The notes beneath the pieces are model-generated. The model saw only the letters and a program-made list of their open reading frames with translations. It made no database searches and had not been told where the DNA came from. DNA of 64,000 nt from Deltaproteobacteria bacterium. Its GTDB lineage: Bacteria > Desulfobacterota > Binatia > Binatales > Binataceae. The position numbers were made by a program, and so were the translations under genes. Where the stretch lies: positions 62,001-126,000 of the forward strand of contig JAJXYF010000027.1 of the NCBI GenBank assembly GCA_021780755.1, given 5' to 3'. This document shows positions 45,418-54,019 of this stretch, one piece after another; within the stretch, counting starts at the first letter, position 1; every line of letters starts with the position of its first letter.

Positions 45418-45812
45418 GTTAGCTCCCCGCAACCTGATTTCCCCCCTTCGCAGACTTTGATTTGTATTGTTTGTAGAGCTCGAAGCCGCTCGACGAGTTC
45501 TGGCGCGATGTCTTTACGAGAGTTTCGGTCAGCATTCAGGCAGCGTTCCAGCCGCCATTTCCTGGTAATCGGCCGTCTTGCGCTACCCGCCTCCAGGTTT
45601 CCCTGTGTGCATAGCCGATTAGTTTGCGAATGCGGACGCCTGTTCAAAACCAAGTGGCGGGCGTCTGAGGACGGGCGGACTGAAACTCGATCTACTTCGG
45701 CGCACTCGTGCGGAGGCTAATTAGAAAGTAACCAAGCCTCATCGATGTGTCAATCGCCACCCCACGCCGACTCGCCACGGTTACCGCTACGGTTGGTGGC
45801 GCGAACGCCGCG
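45418..45812. other. 395-bp gap: long rho leader between rluD and rho
   Basis: No conserved gene is visible. Small open frames on both strands lack family resemblance. The likely rho promoter lies near 45725-45753, leaving an untranslated leader of about 300 nt, similar in kind to the long autoregulated rho leader known in E. coli. A small inverted repeat CGCAC-TC-GTGCG lies near 45702-45713; no intrinsic terminator is seen. Confidence 0.5.
45725..45753 (-). promoter_or_regulatory. Candidate promoter of rho
   Basis: A perfect TTGACA (45748-45753) on the minus strand with a weak -10 TACTTT (45725-45730) 17 bp downstream. It lies just past the 3' end of rluD, so rho would not depend on read-through from leuC-leuD-rluD. 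Confidence 0.4.
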
Positions 45813-46820
45813 TTAGCCGCTCTCGATCCATTGACGGACGACCTCGGCGGACGTTTCGAGGCCGCGCGCGGCGAGGTAAGCGGTCAGGTCGAACGGCAGC
45901 GGCGCGATGAATTCGAGCCGCTCGCCGCTGCGCGGATGAGTCAGCGCGAGTGCGAGCGCATGCAACGCCTGACGATTAAAAATCGCCAAGTCCACGCTAG
46001 CCGCGCCGCTCTCCGCTGCCGCATTCGCGCCGCCCCCGTAAACCCGGTCGCCGAGGCACGGATGGCCGATCGACGCCAGGTGCACGCGAATCTGATGAGT
46101 GCGGCCGGTCTCGGGACGCACGCGCACAAGTGTCGCGGCGCTATCGGCGAAGCGATGCAACACGGTCACGTGGCTCACCGCATCGCGCGGATTGCGCGAC
46201 CGCACCGACATCCGCTTGCGTTCGGTCGGATGGCGTCCGAGCGGACGCGCGATCGTGACGCGATCGCGCGCGACGATTCCGCGCACGATCGCGACGTAGG
46301 TCTTGCGCACCGTGCGCTCCTTGAATTGGCGTGCGAGCGCGGTGCGCGCGAAGGGCGTGCGCGCCACCACCATCACGCCCGAGGTATCCTTGTCCAGGCG
46401 ATGGACGATACCAGGGCGCATCACGCCGTCGGGCTCGGCCATCGCGGCGAGTTCCGGAAAGCGCGCGAGCAGCGCGTCAACCAGGGTCGAGTGGAGATTG
46501 CCGGGCGAGGGATGCACCGCCATCCCGGCGGGCTTGTTGACGACGAGCATTTCCGCGTCGGCGAACGCTACATCTATATGCGGCGCCGATGCAGGCGGCG
46601 GCGGTAGCGGCGGTGCGGGAGGCGGCGTGATCGCGACGCGATCGCCCTTGCGAACCGTGGCGGCGGCGCGCGCCACGGCGCCATTGACAGTGACGAAGCC
46701 CGCCTTGATCATCCGCGCGGCTTGCGATCGCGAGTACTCGGGTGCGATCGCGCCGGCGACGAATTGATCGAGGCGCATCCGCTCATGCTCCGGCCCGGCG
46801 ATCAGCTCTTGAGGCTCCAT
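45813..46820 (-). CDS. rluD: Ribosomal large subunit pseudouridine synthase, RluA/RluD family
   Basis: 335 residues. An S4-like RNA-binding domain at the N-terminus (MRLDQFVAGAIAPEYSRSQA, GFVTVNGAVA) is joined by a Pro-rich linker to the catalytic domain with LVVNKPAGMAVHPSPGN and the catalytic Asp in PGIVHRLDKDTSGVMV, then RPETGRTHQIRVHLASIGHP. RluD modifies 23S helix 69 in E. coli; the exact site here (RluC, RluD or RluA type) is inferred from the S4 domain and length. It begins 45 bp after leuD on the same strand. Confidence 0.92.
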   Translation of the reverse strand: MEPQELIAGPEHERMRLDQFVAGAIAPEYSRSQAARMIKAGFVTVNGAVARAAATVRKGDRVAITPPPAPPLPPPPASAPHIDVAFADAEMLVVNKPAGMAVHPSPGNLHSTLVDALLARFPELAAMAEPDGVMRPGIVHRLDKDTSGVMVVARTPFARTALARQFKERTVRKTYVAIVRGIVARDRVTIARPLGRHPTERKRMSVRSRNPRDAVSHVTVLHRFADSAATLVRVRPETGRTHQIRVHLASIGHPCLGDRVYGGGANAAAESGAASVDLAIFNRQALHALALALTHPRSGERLEFIAPLPFDLTAYLAARGLETSAEVVRQWIESG

Positions 46821-46865
46821 CGCTCAGATCATCTCAAGAGCCTGCCCGACCGGCCGGATGCGACT

Positions 46866-47459
46866 TTACAATTTATATGGCACCGGGTGGGCCGACTCGT
46901 GCGCCCTGATCTTGGCGTCCTGCATCAAGGTCAGCGCGATATCGTCGAGCCCTTCGAGCAGGCAGCGCTTGGGAAACGGGTCGATATCGAAATGCGCCGA
47001 CCAGCCGAACTCGTCGGCGATCTTTTGCGCGGGCAAATCGACCGCAAGATGGTAGTCCTGATGCAGCTTGATGGCGTCGAAAATCGCGTCGGTCTGCTCC
47101 GGCTTGAGGACGATGGTCAGGATGCCGTTCTTGAGACAGTTGTTCTTGAAGATGTCGGCGAACGATGGCGCGATCACTGCTTTGAAGCCGAAATCGGCGA
47201 GCGCCCACACCGCATGCTCGCGCGAGCTGCCGCAGCCGAAATTCGCGCGCGCGACCAGGATCGTCGCCTTCTCGAAGCGCGGCTGATTGAGCACGAACTG
47301 ACTGTCGGGCTGATTGCGCCAATCGAAGAATAGCCCCTTGGCGAGGCCGCTGCGCACCACCGCCTTGAGGAACTGCTTGGGGATGATCTGATCGGTATCG
47401 ACGTTGGGTCGGTCGAGCGGGGCGACCAGTCCGGTGAAATTCTTGAGCGGTTTGATCAT
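46866..47459 (-). CDS. leuD: 3-isopropylmalate dehydratase small subunit
   Basis: 197 residues from the ATG giving MIKPLKNFTGLVAPLD. LeuD supplies the swivelling domain of the LeuCD isomerase that interconverts 2- and 3-isopropylmalate. Visible: RPNVDTDQIIPKQFLK, ILVARANFGCGSSREHA with the conserved GSSREH, and FADIFKNNCLKNGILTIVL. This is the long, proteobacterial-type LeuD. It lies 29 bp downstream of leuC. A longer in-frame extension upstream overlaps leuC and is not conserved. Confidence 0.97.
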   Translation of the reverse strand: MIKPLKNFTGLVAPLDRPNVDTDQIIPKQFLKAVVRSGLAKGLFFDWRNQPDSQFVLNQPRFEKATILVARANFGCGSSREHAVWALADFGFKAVIAPSFADIFKNNCLKNGILTIVLKPEQTDAIFDAIKLHQDYHLAVDLPAQKIADEFGWSAHFDIDPFPKRCLLEGLDDIALTLMQDAKIRAHESAHPVPYKL

Positions 47460-47488
47460 TAGAATAGGTCTCCGAAGTTTCGCGCCCG

Positions 47489-48898
47489 TTAGTTGCTCGC
47501 CCACTCGCGCACATCGACGAAATGGCCGGCGACGGCGGCGGCCGCGGCCATGATCGGGCTGACCAGATGCGTCCGTCCACCCTTGCCCTGGCGCCCCTCG
47601 AAGTTGCGATTCGAGGTGCTCGCGCAGCGCTCGCCCGGCTTCAGGATGTCCGGATTCATGCCCAGGCACATGCTGCATCCGGCCTCGCGCCATTCGAAGC
47701 CCGCCTCTCTGAAGACGCGGTCCAGGCCGAGCTTTTCGGCCTCGTTCTTGACCAGTTGCGATCCCGGCACGACCATCGCGTGAACGCTCGCGGCGACGCG
47801 GCGCCCCTTGACGATGGCGGCGGCGGCCTGGAGGTCGGAGACGCGGGAGTTGGTGCACGAGCCGATAAACACGCGATCGACCTTGACGTCGGTGATCGGC
47901 GTGCCGGGTACGAGGCCCATGTACTCGAGCGCCAATTCGACCGCGCGGCGCGATGTCGCATCGGCGTAGCTCGAGGGGTCGGGCACCTTGCTGGTGACCG
48001 CCGTAACCATGCCGGGGTTGGTGCCCCAGGTGACCTGCGGCGCGAAGGCCGCGGCGTCGAAGACGATGCTGCGATCGAATTTCGCACCCTCGTCAGTACG
48101 GTACGTCAGCCATTGCGCCGCCAGCCGGTCGAATTCGACGCCGGTCGGCAGGTAGCGCCGTCCGCGCAGGTAATCGACGGTCTTACGGTCGGCCGCGATC
48201 ATGCCGGCGCGCGCGCCGCCCTCGATCGACATGTTGCACACCGTCATGCGCTCCTCCATCGAGAGCGCCTCGATCGCCGTGCCGCGATACTCGATCACGT
48301 GGCCGGTGCCGCCGTCGGTCGTGATGCGTCCGATGACGCCAAGGATGATGTCTTTCGCGGTGACGCCGAGACCGAGTTTGCCATCCACGCGGATTTCCAT
48401 GGTCTTGGGCCGCGCCTGCCACAGGCATTGGGTCGCGAGCACGTGTTCGACTTCGCTGGTGCCGATGCCAAACGCTAGCGCACCCATCGCGCCGTGCGTC
48501 GCCGTATGGCTATCGCCGCATACGATCGTCATCCCCGGCTGTGACAGGCCGAGCTCCGGTCCGATCACGTGCACGATGCCCTGCTCGACCTCCCCGAGAT
48601 CGAACAGCCGCACGCCGAAATCGCGGCAATTCTTGCGCATCATCTCGATCTGCAGCCTAGAGTCGGGGTCGGTAATCGGCATCGAACGATCGGTGGTCGG
48701 CACGTTATGGTCGAGCGTCGCGAACGTGCGCTCGGGGCGGCGGACCTTGCGCCCGGCGAGCGCGAGACCCTCGAAGGCCTGCGGCGACGTGACTTCGTGA
48801 ATCAGATGGAGGTCGATATAGAGCAGCGCCGGTTCACCGGGCGCTTCGTGCACGACGTGGGAATTCCAGATTTTCTCAAAGAGTGTTTGCGCGGCCAT
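47489..48898 (-). CDS. leuC: 3-isopropylmalate dehydratase large subunit
   Basis: 469 residues, the two-subunit aconitase-type LeuC with a 4Fe-4S cluster. Visible: [64 protein letters not shown], and cluster Cys in [15 protein letters not shown] and [10 protein letters not shown]. The gene has its own promoter near 48942-48969 and a palindrome just upstream; it heads leuC-leuD-rluD, separate from leuA-leuB. Confidence 0.98.
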   Translation of the reverse strand: MAAQTLFEKIWNSHVVHEAPGEPALLYIDLHLIHEVTSPQAFEGLALAGRKVRRPERTFATLDHNVPTTDRSMPITDPDSRLQIEMMRKNCRDFGVRLFDLGEVEQGIVHVIGPELGLSQPGMTIVCGDSHTATHGAMGALAFGIGTSEVEHVLATQCLWQARPKTMEIRVDGKLGLGVTAKDIILGVIGRITTDGGTGHVIEYRGTAIEALSMEERMTVCNMSIEGGARAGMIAADRKTVDYLRGRRYLPTGVEFDRLAAQWLTYRTDEGAKFDRSIVFDAAAFAPQVTWGTNPGMVTAVTSKVPDPSSYADATSRRAVELALEYMGLVPGTPITDVKVDRVFIGSCTNSRVSDLQAAAAIVKGRRVAASVHAMVVPGSQLVKNEAEKLGLDRVFREAGFEWREAGCSMCLGMNPDILKPGERCASTSNRNFEGRQGKGGRTHLVSPIMAAAAAVAGHFVDVREWASN

Positions 48899-48941
48899 GA
48901 CTGGGAACTTTGCCTCCGAAGGAAACCCTTATTCAAGCAGA

Positions 48942-48969
48942 ATTATCGAAGTGCGGGTACTCTCGTCAA
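48942..48969 (-). promoter_or_regulatory. Candidate promoter of leuC
   Basis: TTGACG (48964-48969) and GATAAT (48942-48947) on the minus strand, 16 bp apart, 5/6 matches each. Inferred start near 48935 gives a 5' UTR of about 37 nt, too short for an attenuator like that of leuA. TTCGGAGGC follows as a distant ribosome-binding site, 14 nt before the ATG. Confidence 0.55.
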
Positions 48970-48978
48970 AACCCGGGC

Positions 48979-48997
48979 AGTGGGCGGACCGCCCACT
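48979..48997. promoter_or_regulatory. Perfect palindrome upstream of the leuC -35 box
   Basis: AGTGGGCGG, one base, CCGCCCACT: a 9-bp perfect inverted repeat whose inner edge is 10 bp upstream of the leuC -35. Its position fits an activator operator better than a terminator, as no T-run follows. The rest of the 357-bp divergent gap to the GMC gene holds a second small repeat, AATCA-TG-TGATT at 49138-49149, and no gene. Confidence 0.45.
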
Positions 48998-49255
48998 ATC
49001 AAGCCCCCGATGTTCCCGGGCGGCCGGACGGCGGCGATGGCCTATTCGGCTCATTCGTAGCCTTGGCAACGACCGCGTGCCGGAGTGTGCTTTGTGAACC
49101 TGACGCGCTTTCATTTACCTCATCGCGCTCAATATGAAATCATGTGATTGCCTGCCGGGGTCCGCGACGCGTCGCTCGCGGCCGCGGTCAGGTGCCGCTG
49201 GCCAGTGCGCAGGCGTACAAGCCCTCGCGCGGTGGCCGTCCGGCAAAGGGGGCAC

Positions 49256-51544
49256 ATGAAGTCGAATTACGACGCTGTCGTCATCGGCACGGGCTTCGGT
49301 GGCGCGGTCGCCGCGTGTCGGCTGGCGCAAGCGGGCTTGAAGGTCGGCATCCTTGAGCGCGGTCGCCGCTATCCAAAGGGCAGCTTTCCGCGCGACTGGA
49401 GTAATCCGGCCAACGGCTGGCTCTGGTCCAACGAGCAGGGCCTTTTTGATCTCAAACCGATCAACGAAATGACGATAATTCAGGGCGCCGGCTACGGCGG
49501 CGGCTCTCTGATATACGCCAACGTCCATCTGCGCGCGCCCGCCGATCTCTTCGCCGCCGGATGGCCTCGTGGATACAGCCGCGCCGCGCTCGACCCTTAT
49601 TACGATCTCGTCGCCTACATGCTCGATATCAAACCAATCACCGCCTCGGCCCATCTGGGTATGCCACCCAAGACCACGGCGATGAAGTCGGTGGCCGATA
49701 AACTCGGGCGCTCGGCGCAATTCTGCTATCCCAATCTCGCGGTTGATTTCGGCGCGCCGCGTCAGACTCACCAGAACAAATTCAATGTCACTCAGGAAGG
49801 CTGTAACTATTGCGGCGAATGCGATATCGGTTGCAACTACCTCGCCAAGAATACCCTCGATCTGAATTACCTCGCGCTCGCCGAACAGCACGGCGCCGAC
49901 GCCGCGATACAGTGCGCGGTAGCCAGAATCGAGCAATCCGCCAATGGCTATAAGGTAATATACAAGGACTATCGGGCCGGCGGGGGCGAATACTTCATCG
50001 AAGCGGCCAATGTATTCGTGTGCGCCGGCGCGGTGAACTCGACGGAGCTGTTACTGAGGTGCCGCGACCAGTACAAGACGCTGCCAAATCTCAGTGCGCA
50101 ACTCGGCAATGGCTATTCGGGCAATGGCGACTTTCTCGCCTTCGCTTTCGATACGTCACAGGCGCTCCAGCCCTCGAACGGCCCGACTATTACTACCGGC
50201 ATCGTTTACGATCGCGGACAGGGCGCGAATCGCGTGTGGTTCATTTTCGAGGAGGGCGGCTATCCCAAAGCGATCGCGGGGCTGCTGCAACTGCTAAATC
50301 CCGCCGCCGAAGGGCTCGGTGGTATCGCGATCATGACCAAGTCCGAACTTGAGAAGGCGATTCGTACTGCCGGCGCGGCTAATCGGGCAAGTGCCGGCGT
50401 CTCGCGCAGTATGGTTTTTCTCGCGATGGGGCGTGACAAGGCCAACGGACGAATCCGCCTCTCTCCGTTGACCCGGGAGCTTTCCGTGGAATGGGACGTG
50501 GCGTCGAACCAACCGCTCTACGAGGCTGAAACCGGACTCAGTTACGACATCGCGTCCGCGCTCGGCGGCAAGGCCGCGTTCAATCCCTTCTGGCAGCGCC
50601 TGCATCTGCCGGCCTCGGTCCACAACCTCGGCGGATGCACGATGGCCGACGACGCAGCGCACGGCGTCACCGACGCGAACGGTGAGGTCTTCGGTTACCG
50701 TGGACTCTACGTGCTCGACGGCGGGATTCTGCCCGCCGCGACCGGCGTCAATCCGTCGCACACGATCGCGGCGGTGGCCGAGCGCAACGTCGAGGCCGCG
50801 ATCCGCCGCCTCAGGGGTGACTCGGCGTGGCGCGCGCCACAAGCGGCGCTCGCCCGGCCAGTTATCGATCCGCTTTCGCAATTGACTATTCCAGCGGGGA
50901 GTACCATGGCGCCAACCACCGCAACTATCGGACTGGGCTTTACCGAAACGATGAAAGGATTCTTCGATCCCGGCCACGTACCTTCCGACGATTACATCGG
51001 CGCCGAACAGGCGGGCCAACGCAACAATTGCCACGTCGATTTCACGCTGACTATTACTTTTCCCGACCTCGACGCCGCGCTTGCCGATAGTGCTCATCCC
51101 GGTATCGCGAATGGAATCGTGCAGGTGGACGGCTTCACCGATTCCAACGGCGCGCCCGTGAGCAATGGCGTTTTTAACCTCTTCGTTGACGCCGGTCAGG
51201 TCAATGAACGCCGTATGCTCTACGCACTTCCGTTCATTGGGGCCGATGGCAAACCCTATCTGCTCGACGGCTTCAAGGACGTCAAGGACCATGGCAGTTT
51301 CGACGTCTGGGCGGCGACCAGCACGCTCTATACCGTCATCCGCGCGGGCCATGAACGCACCGGCGCGATAGTCGCGACCGGCATCATGCACATCCTGATA
51401 CCCGACTTCATGCATCAACTGACTACTTTCCAGGTTGCGGGTACCAGCGATCCGGTCAAACAGGCCGCGGCGGTCGCACGCTTCGGTGATCTTTTCATGG
51501 GTACGCTCTGGGACGTTTTCGCCGTTCCCCGTCTGCCGCACTAG
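49256..51544 (+). CDS. GMC-family oxidoreductase (cholesterol oxidase-like) with extra C-terminal domain
   Basis: 762 residues from the ATG after AAAGGGGGC; an upstream frame extension is non-conserved. FAD site DAVVIGTGFGGAVAACRLA, ending with the FAD/active-site segment LYVLDGGILPAATGVNPSHT around residue 490-510, with SVHNLGGCTMADDAAHG before it. A ferredoxin-like Cys183-x2-Cys186-x2-Cys189-x3-Cys193 follows a conserved Asn-rich region. After the GMC domain come about 220 extra residues beginning near GFTETMKGFFDPGH, related to domains seen in fused GMC oxidoreductase/hydrolase proteins. No signal peptide. Likely oxidises an alcohol, perhaps sterol-like. The alpha/beta hydrolase gene follows after 28 bp. 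Confidence 0.85.
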   Translation: MKSNYDAVVIGTGFGGAVAACRLAQAGLKVGILERGRRYPKGSFPRDWSNPANGWLWSNEQGLFDLKPINEMTIIQGAGYGGGSLIYANVHLRAPADLFAAGWPRGYSRAALDPYYDLVAYMLDIKPITASAHLGMPPKTTAMKSVADKLGRSAQFCYPNLAVDFGAPRQTHQNKFNVTQEGCNYCGECDIGCNYLAKNTLDLNYLALAEQHGADAAIQCAVARIEQSANGYKVIYKDYRAGGGEYFIEAANVFVCAGAVNSTELLLRCRDQYKTLPNLSAQLGNGYSGNGDFLAFAFDTSQALQPSNGPTITTGIVYDRGQGANRVWFIFEEGGYPKAIAGLLQLLNPAAEGLGGIAIMTKSELEKAIRTAGAANRASAGVSRSMVFLAMGRDKANGRIRLSPLTRELSVEWDVASNQPLYEAETGLSYDIASALGGKAAFNPFWQRLHLPASVHNLGGCTMADDAAHGVTDANGEVFGYRGLYVLDGGILPAATGVNPSHTIAAVAERNVEAAIRRLRGDSAWRAPQAALARPVIDPLSQLTIPAGSTMAPTTATIGLGFTETMKGFFDPGHVPSDDYIGAEQAGQRNNCHVDFTLTITFPDLDAALADSAHPGIANGIVQVDGFTDSNGAPVSNGVFNLFVDAGQVNERRMLYALPFIGADGKPYLLDGFKDVKDHGSFDVWAATSTLYTVIRAGHERTGAIVATGIMHILIPDFMHQLTTFQVAGTSDPVKQAAAVARFGDLFMGTLWDVFAVPRLPH

Positions 51545-51572
51545 TCACACTCAGGAAAGGAGGAAATGAGTA

Positions 51573-52619
51573 ATGGCACTTCCAACTCCCGAGGTTTATA
51601 CGGTCAAAACACCCGATGGCGTCGATCTGCGCCTGACGCGCTATCGCGGCGGCAACAAGGGTCCCGCGATGCTGGTGCACGGCGCGGGCGTCTGGAGCGG
51701 CATGTTCATGCTGCCGACGATCGACGAGCATTTCGTCGATTACTCAGTCAAGAATGGCTACGACACCTGGCTGCTCGACTGGCGCGCGAGTATCAAGTTG
51801 CCGCTGCGGCAGTTTACGATGGATGAAGCGGCCGCCAATGATTTCCCCGCGGCAGTGCGCTTCATTCGCGATACCACCCGCGCCAACTCGGTCCAGGCGG
51901 TAGTGCATTGCGCCGGCTCCAGCACGTTCTTTCTCGCCCTGGCCGACGGTCTCCTGCCCGACATCCGCTGCGTCTCTTGTTCGCAGATCGCGCTACATTA
52001 TCAGCCGCCGAAGACCACCGAGGTGAAGTGCGCACTACATCTCGGCGAAACGCTCGAGCGCATGGGCGTCAGCTATCTTTCGGCCGACGAGGATCCCGAC
52101 CATCCGGACTTTCAGAAGGCGTTCACTGAGATAGTCAATAGCTTGTATCATCAATGCGATAGTGCGGTGTGCCATCGCATCACTTTTATGTATGGCGAAC
52201 TATACCGGCACGAACAGCTCAATGCCGCCACCCATCAGCGGCTCGCCGAACAGTTTGGCAAATGCAATATCACCACATTCTGCCATCTGGCGCAGATGGT
52301 GCGGCGCGGAGAGGCTGCGAAGTTCGATTACGGTGCGGCGGAGAATCAGAAGCGCTACGGCAGTCCCGAGCCGCCGAGCTATCTCAATCCGCAACATCTC
52401 GCGTTGCCAATTACCTTCATCTCCGGTGCGCTCAACCAGACCTTTCTGCCGGTCTCAACTGAACTAACCTACAACTGGCTATGTGCCAGGAACGATCCCA
52501 AATTGTACCGCCGTCACGTGGTCCCCAATTACGGGCACATCGACGGCTTTATGGGCTTTCGCGCCAACCAGGACGTGTACAGTTTATTTTTGGAGCAACT
52601 GGAGAATTGCCCGGCCTGA
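51573..52619 (+). CDS. Alpha/beta hydrolase with a Cys-type nucleophile elbow
   Basis: 348 residues; AGGAGG stands upstream of the ATG. Alpha/beta hydrolase fold with the oxyanion segment MLVHGAGVWSGMF, WLLDWRASIKLP, and nucleophile elbow VVHCAGSSTFF, where the nucleophile position is Cys113 instead of Ser (Ser116 is three residues on). The acid and His are probably in ITFISGALNQTFLP and VVPNYGHIDGFMG. Cys elbows are known in PHA synthases and dienelactone hydrolase. It is 28 bp after the GMC oxidoreductase gene. I believe fused versions of such pairs exist, but that is from memory. Substrate unknown; an acyl or lactone product of the oxidoreductase is a guess. Confidence 0.8.
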   Translation: MALPTPEVYTVKTPDGVDLRLTRYRGGNKGPAMLVHGAGVWSGMFMLPTIDEHFVDYSVKNGYDTWLLDWRASIKLPLRQFTMDEAAANDFPAAVRFIRDTTRANSVQAVVHCAGSSTFFLALADGLLPDIRCVSCSQIALHYQPPKTTEVKCALHLGETLERMGVSYLSADEDPDHPDFQKAFTEIVNSLYHQCDSAVCHRITFMYGELYRHEQLNAATHQRLAEQFGKCNITTFCHLAQMVRRGEAAKFDYGAAENQKRYGSPEPPSYLNPQHLALPITFISGALNQTFLPVSTELTYNWLCARNDPKLYRRHVVPNYGHIDGFMGFRANQDVYSLFLEQLENCPA

Positions 52620-52648
52620 CGAACATCTGATGAATGCCGCGACGCGCC

Positions 52649-53956
52649 CTACTTGATTCGGCGCGACGGCGCGGCGCGCTCCGCGCGGGCAAGTCCGCGC
52701 GTCACCGCGTCATCGCCGAAACGCCGCGCCACCGCGTCGAGCGCGCGATTGAGGCGCGTGCTCTTCGCGGCGGCGCCCGCCGGTGAATCGAAGAGGCCCA
52801 TTTGCGATGCGTCCGCGCGTTCCAGGTTGTGCACCTGAACGCCGGCGAGACGAACTTTTTCACGTTCAGTGACGCGTGCGACGAGCATGATCGCGAGTTT
52901 CGCGATCGCCGCGCTGTCATCGGTGGGGTCGTCGCTCGACGCACTGCGCGTGAGTATCGGATAACGCCCACCGCCGAGCGGGCGGGCGAGTTTGAGCTTG
53001 AGTGTCACCGTCCGGGCGCGCACCTGGTCGGCGCGCAACCGGCGGCCCAGGGCGTCGGCATGCGCGATGAGTACGCGCCGCAATTCGAGCGAGTCGAGCG
53101 CGAGATCGTGCTCGAAGGTATTTTCCTCACCGTATGATTTGCGCTGCCAATCGGCCACCACCGGGCGTGGGTCGCGTCCGTTGGCAAGCTCGTAAAGATG
53201 CGGTCCGAACGAGCCGAAGCGCGCTTTGAGGTCGGCGACATCGCGGCGCGCGAGTTCGCCGATGGTGCGGATGCCCTCCTGATGCATCCGCGCGAGCGTC
53301 ACCCGGCCGACGCCCCACAGCCGCTCCACCGGCAACGGCTCGAGGAACGCGCATAGATGGTCGGGGCCGAGGATAAGCAAGCCGTCCGGCTTGGACATAT
53401 CACTCAGGATTTTCGCCGCCATCCTGGTTGAGGCAACGCCGACCGATACCACCAGCCCGGTGCGTTCGATTACGCGGCGCTTGAGCGCGCGCGCGACTTC
53501 GATCGGCGGGCCGAGCAGCCGCTCGCTGCCGGTCAGATCGAGAAATGCCTCGTCGAGTGAAAGCGGCTCGACCACCGGACTGAAGGCGTCGAAGACGTCG
53601 CGAATCGCGCGTGAGATTTCGACGTACCGATCCATCCGGCCGCGCACAAAGATCGCATCGGGACAGAGCTTGCGTGCCTGCGCCGTCGGCATCGCGGAAT
53701 GCACGCCAAATATGCGCGCCTCGTAGGATGCTGAGGTGACCACGCCACGCGCCGAACTGCCGCCGACGATTACCGGCTTGCCGCGCAGCGTGGGATTGTC
53801 CAGCACCTCGACCGCCGCATAGAACGCGTCCATGTCGGCGTGCGCGATGACGCGATCCCAGCCCGCGGTCGAACGGTCGTGCGCCGGTCCGCTGCCCGCC
53901 AGAGGCGAGTCTGGAGTTTCGATCGAATGCGTCACGGGATCTGAGCCCCGCGACAT
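52649..53956 (-). CDS. dinB: DNA polymerase IV (Y-family, translesion)
   Basis: About 435 residues. Visible: catalytic motif I RVIAHADMDAFYAAVEVLDN, PVIVGGSSARGVVTSASYEA, motif III VEPLSLDEAFLDLTGSE with the Asp-Glu pair, helix-hairpin-helix GVGRVTLARMHQEGIRTIGE, and a C-terminal little finger. The N-terminal 40 residues before RVIAHADMD are not conserved, so translation may begin later; the ATG giving MSRGSDPV is used here, a GTG 15 bp upstream is possible. No LexA-like box is evident. Gap of 63 bp to hemG. Confidence 0.94.
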   Translation of the reverse strand: MSRGSDPVTHSIETPDSPLAGSGPAHDRSTAGWDRVIAHADMDAFYAAVEVLDNPTLRGKPVIVGGSSARGVVTSASYEARIFGVHSAMPTAQARKLCPDAIFVRGRMDRYVEISRAIRDVFDAFSPVVEPLSLDEAFLDLTGSERLLGPPIEVARALKRRVIERTGLVVSVGVASTRMAAKILSDMSKPDGLLILGPDHLCAFLEPLPVERLWGVGRVTLARMHQEGIRTIGELARRDVADLKARFGSFGPHLYELANGRDPRPVVADWQRKSYGEENTFEHDLALDSLELRRVLIAHADALGRRLRADQVRARTVTLKLKLARPLGGGRYPILTRSASSDDPTDDSAAIAKLAIMLVARVTEREKVRLAGVQVHNLERADASQMGLFDSPAGAAAKSTRLNRALDAVARRFGDDAVTRGLARAERAAPSRRIK

Positions 53957-54019
53957 TATCTCATCGCGCACGGTCGGTGTGCATCAGCCGGCCGCGTCGA
54001 GCCGCCCGCGCACCTGCGG

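Noticed and set aside
46866..47858. A longer leuD starting inside leuC
   Set aside because: The extra N-terminal part is Arg-rich, not conserved, and antiphase to leuC; LeuD homology begins at the ATG at 47459.
48899..48941. Second leucine attenuator before leuC
   Set aside because: The inferred 5' UTR is about 37 nt, with no Leu-rich small frame and no terminator.
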